Positions 62,028-64,000 of a stretch of DNA of 64,000 nucleotides are shown here, piece by piece. The number at the start of each line of letters is the position of its first letter. Positions within the stretch are counted from its first letter, which is position 1. The translations under genes were made by a program, and so were the position numbers. Below the pieces are notes generated by a model that saw only the letters and a program-made list of their open reading frames with translations, had not been told where the DNA came from and made no database searches. This DNA is from an uncultured bacterium (GTDB lineage Bacteria; Patescibacteriota; Saccharimonadia; Saccharimonadales; Saccharimonadaceae): contig CAIUKF010000009.1 of assembly GCA_903899655.1 (NCBI GenBank), forward strand, positions 62,001 through 126,000. The letters run 5' to 3'.

Positions 62028-62062
62028 AAAATAGATTCAAAGATAAATAAAATTGGAGGTAT

Positions 62063-62323
62063 ATGAACAGAGTTATTATAGATGTACGTGAACCATTTGA
62101 ATTTGCAACTGGGCATGTTAATGGAGCAATCAACATTCCACCATCAAAGTTAATGGCTGGCGATAAAAGACTAAATGACATTCCAAAGGATGCTGAAATT
62201 ATTTTATATTGCCGTTCGGGCAGTCGGTCTGGCGTCAGTGCTCATATTATGAAATCGATGGGATACACTAATATCACAAATGGTATCAACAAAGATCAAG
62301 TCCGCGCTAGGTACGGGCTTTAG
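62063..62323 (+). CDS. Single-domain rhodanese
   Basis: 86 residues; GGAGG 4-8 nt before the ATG. It shows DVREPFEFATGHVNGAINIP and the active loop LYCRSGSRSGVSAH with the catalytic Cys, and ends with MGYTNITNGI. It is cytoplasmic, unlike the exported rhodanese on the other side of the Fur operator. The two face each other across one operator, so they may be co-regulated. Confidence 0.9.
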   Translation: MNRVIIDVREPFEFATGHVNGAINIPPSKLMAGDKRLNDIPKDAEIILYCRSGSRSGVSAHIMKSMGYTNITNGINKDQVRARYGL

Positions 62324-62324
62324 G

Positions 62325-62353
62325 TTGCGATAATTTAACGGTCACGATATAAT
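62325..62353 (+). promoter_or_regulatory. Promoter of the metK leader
   Basis: TTGCGA (62325-62330), 17 bp, TATAAT (62348-62353), just upstream of the riboswitch. Confidence 0.65.
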
Positions 62354-62378
62354 AATTGACAGTACATTAAATTAATCA

Positions 62379-62478
62379 GTATCCAGAGTGCAGCGAGAGA
62401 ACTAGCTTTATGACCTGCCGGCAACCATTCGTAATTAAACGAAAGCGGTGCCAATTCTAGCCCATATGGGAAAGATAA
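62379..62478 (+). ncRNA. SAM-I (S-box) riboswitch aptamer
   Basis: The conserved parts are in order: TATCCAGAGTGCAGCGAGAG, then TATGACCTGCCGGCAACC, a P3-like stem (ATTCG..CGAA), GGTGCCAATTC, a small stem (CCCATATGGG) and the closing GATAA. TATC and GATA close P1. It binds S-adenosylmethionine and controls the SAM synthetase gene that follows. Confidence 0.92.
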
Positions 62479-62488
62479 TTATAGGCGC

Positions 62489-62548
62489 AAAAACTCCTTT
62501 TATCTTGACCATTGGGTGTCGAGATACTGTAAAAAGGAGTTATTTTTT
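62489..62548 (+). terminator. Riboswitch expression platform that also covers the SD
   Basis: AACTCCTTTT (62492-62501) pairs with AAAAGGAGTT (62532-62541) over 10 bp, followed by ATTTTTT and then the metK ATG. The 3' arm is the ribosome site itself. The same stem can therefore act as a terminator and as a lid on translation. Confidence 0.7.
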
Positions 62549-63517
62549 ATGTCAAATTTTAGAACCGCCGAAAGTGTATCACCAAAACACCCAGACAAGA
62601 TTTGTGATCAAATATCTGACGCAATTTTGGATGCACATCTGGTTCAAGATCCTAATGCTAGAGTTGGAGTTGATGTGGCTGGTGGGCATGGTATTGTATT
62701 TGTGACTGGCGAAGTGACGTCACTAGCCAAAGACATTGATGTTACGGCAATCGTTAAACGTTTGGCGGGTGATGTTGAAGTTATTGAACATATCGCCGCT
62801 CAAAGCCCTGAAATTGCGCAGGGCGTTGATATTGGTGGTGCCGGCGATCAAGGAATTATGGTTGGCTATGCCTGCAACGAAACACCAGAACTATTACCAC
62901 TGGAAACTGTATTATCACGTCGTTTAAACCAATATATTTATAAAAAATGGCCATTTGATGGCAAAACCCAAGTTACTTTAGAAGGTGACAAGATTGCCAG
63001 TATTGTTGCAAGCTTCCAGAACGCTGAAAAGTCAGAACTTTTGACTGAAGTTAAGAATTGGCTAACAAATGAACCTTTGGCGGAATATGATGAAGTTGAA
63101 TATCATATCAATCCAGCAGGTGATTGGCAAATTGGTGGGTTTGCGGCTGACGCGGGACTAACTGGACGCAAATTAATTGTTGATAATTATGGACCACGTA
63201 TCCCAATTGGTGGTGGAGCATTTAGTGGTAAAGACCCCAGTAAAGTCGACCGATCAGCTGCCTATATTGCTCGCAAAATTGCAGTTGATTATTTGAAAAA
63301 ACGTAATGCAACCGAAGTTTTTGTGCGTTTAGCTTATGCAATCGGTTATGACCAACCGCTTGAAGCATCGGTTATTATTGATGGCGTTCAGGAAGAAGTT
63401 GAAGGTTATGACTTGACTCCAAATGGAATCATTAAAACGCTTGAATTAAAGAGGCCGATCTATGAAGAAACTGCTAAGTGGGGCCACTTTGGACACACCG
63501 GTTTCAGTTGGGAATGA
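62549..63517 (+). CDS. metK: S-adenosylmethionine synthetase, compact form
   Basis: 322 residues from ATG 62549 (AAGGAG 62534-62539 upstream); GTG 62516 is in frame but lies in the hairpin loop. It makes SAM from methionine and ATP. ESVSPKHPDKICDQISDAIL, the hexapeptide-like GAGDQGIMVGYA and the P-loop-like GGGAFSGKDPSKVDRSAAY are all present. It is about 60 residues shorter than E. coli MetK (384), the loss being spread over the N-terminal and central domains. Confidence 0.95.
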   Translation: MSNFRTAESVSPKHPDKICDQISDAILDAHLVQDPNARVGVDVAGGHGIVFVTGEVTSLAKDIDVTAIVKRLAGDVEVIEHIAAQSPEIAQGVDIGGAGDQGIMVGYACNETPELLPLETVLSRRLNQYIYKKWPFDGKTQVTLEGDKIASIVASFQNAEKSELLTEVKNWLTNEPLAEYDEVEYHINPAGDWQIGGFAADAGLTGRKLIVDNYGPRIPIGGGAFSGKDPSKVDRSAAYIARKIAVDYLKKRNATEVFVRLAYAIGYDQPLEASVIIDGVQEEVEGYDLTPNGIIKTLELKRPIYEETAKWGHFGHTGFSWE

Positions 63518-64000
63518 TTAGTTTAGTTCGTAAGTTACGCTGACACTGAACCCGTAATCATTTAGACCTGGTTGAATCGAATATGATGAACTAGTGCCTG
63601 AACCACTGGCTGAATCGATTGACGACTTAGCCGATGAATCCATTAACCATGGCATTGGCGTAACGCCGCCAGAGGTATTGTCAGTAACGCTGATTACTTT
63701 GCCAAGTTTGGCGCCAAGTTGTTTGGCGCTGGCTTCGGCTTTGGCCTTGGCATCATTCAAGGCGTCTGTTCGCGCTGACGACTCAAGTTGTTTTTGTTTG
63801 CTGGTTGAGAATGATATTTGAGGAGTGATTGAACCGGCTGGAGATGTTGTTACTAAATAATCTTGAACTTTTTGAGCCAAAGTTTTATCAGTCAAAGTGA
63901 CTGTGATGTACAGCGTTGTTGTCGAATTACCCGTGCCACCGTAATAGATGTTGTATTCATATGAGTTGACATCAGTTTTGATGGCCGAATCGCTTACGCC
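63518..64000 (-). CDS. SIMPL-domain (DUF541) protein, 5' end missing
   Basis: The minus-strand frame is open to the window end (161 codons visible), so the true start lies outside; the inner TTG at 63895 is not a start. GVSDSAIKTDVNSYEYNIYY then TLTDKTLAQKVQDYLV and the Lys-rich segment DALNDAKAKAEASAKQLGAK match SIMPL/Oxidative-stress-defence proteins, usually exported. The serine-rich linker (SSAKSSIDSASGSGTSSSYS) is odd but common in such proteins. Confidence 0.8.
   Translation of the reverse strand, partial: GVSDSAIKTDVNSYEYNIYYGGTGNSTTTLYITVTLTDKTLAQKVQDYLVTTSPAGSITPQISFSTSKQKQLESSARTDALNDAKAKAEASAKQLGAKLGKVISVTDNTSGGVTPMPWLMDSSAKSSIDSASGSGTSSSYSIQPGLNDYGFSVSVTYELN

Overview
The window looks like a piece of a small-genome, AT-rich bacterium of the Patescibacteria/CPR type, most like Candidatus Saccharibacteria. 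That placement is inference from compact proteins (MetK is only 322 aa), tight gene packing, many convergent or overlapping genes, four-helix-bundle and replication-relaxation-like proteins, and a surface-polysaccharide locus as the dominant pathway. TGA works as a stop throughout, which argues against the CPR groups that recode it. No rRNA is present; one tRNA gene (Asn, GTT) is complete.

Bases 1-28,300 are a surface polysaccharide locus. It holds nucleotide-sugar genes (wecB, rmlA, a fused rmlC-rmlD, rmlB, galE, a mannose-1-phosphate guanylyltransferase), at least seven glycosyltransferases including a 1,212-residue methyltransferase/double glycosyltransferase fusion, a polyprenyl-phosphate sugar transferase, an O-antigen-ligase-like protein and an LPG-synthase-type membrane protein. 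Selfish or nucleic-acid-acting genes are scattered between them: GIY-YIG, DinD-like, NYN, one intact PIN toxin-antitoxin pair, and one PIN toxin that has lost its middle. A dispersed tandem repeat (TAGCTATTGGAATWTGGC) lies at gene joints here and supplies stop and start codons.

Bases 28,336-34,905 are an island that begins at tRNA-Asn. Near-identical structured repeats of about 207 bp, containing pieces of the tRNA 3' end, flank cassette-like gene groups. One group is a restriction-modification operon (helix-turn-helix, endonuclease, Dam-type methylase) with a divergent 325-aa unknown protein. Small unknown genes follow, then a class III Fic protein.

Bases 35,000-64,000 are housekeeping and stress genes: a BaiN-type flavoprotein, a CRP-like regulator sharing a perfect TGTGA-N6-TCACA site with a divergent gene, an M20 peptidase, a HAD hydrolase, an FBP-domain protein, an SF1 helicase-nuclease, NUDIX enzymes, an aldo/keto reductase, a VanW-like/NodB deacetylase, MsrB and MsrA, an MFS exporter, an Mg-type P-ATPase, a Fur/rhodanese/glutaredoxin redox group, and metK behind a SAM-I riboswitch. 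A complete transcription attenuator (Phe/Leu-rich leader peptide, antiterminator, terminator) precedes an unrecognised 292-aa gene at 40.7-41.9 kb.

A repeated regulatory theme is a TATAAT-like box, often with the TGn extension, only 6-8 nt before the start codon. This predicts leaderless mRNAs for many genes.
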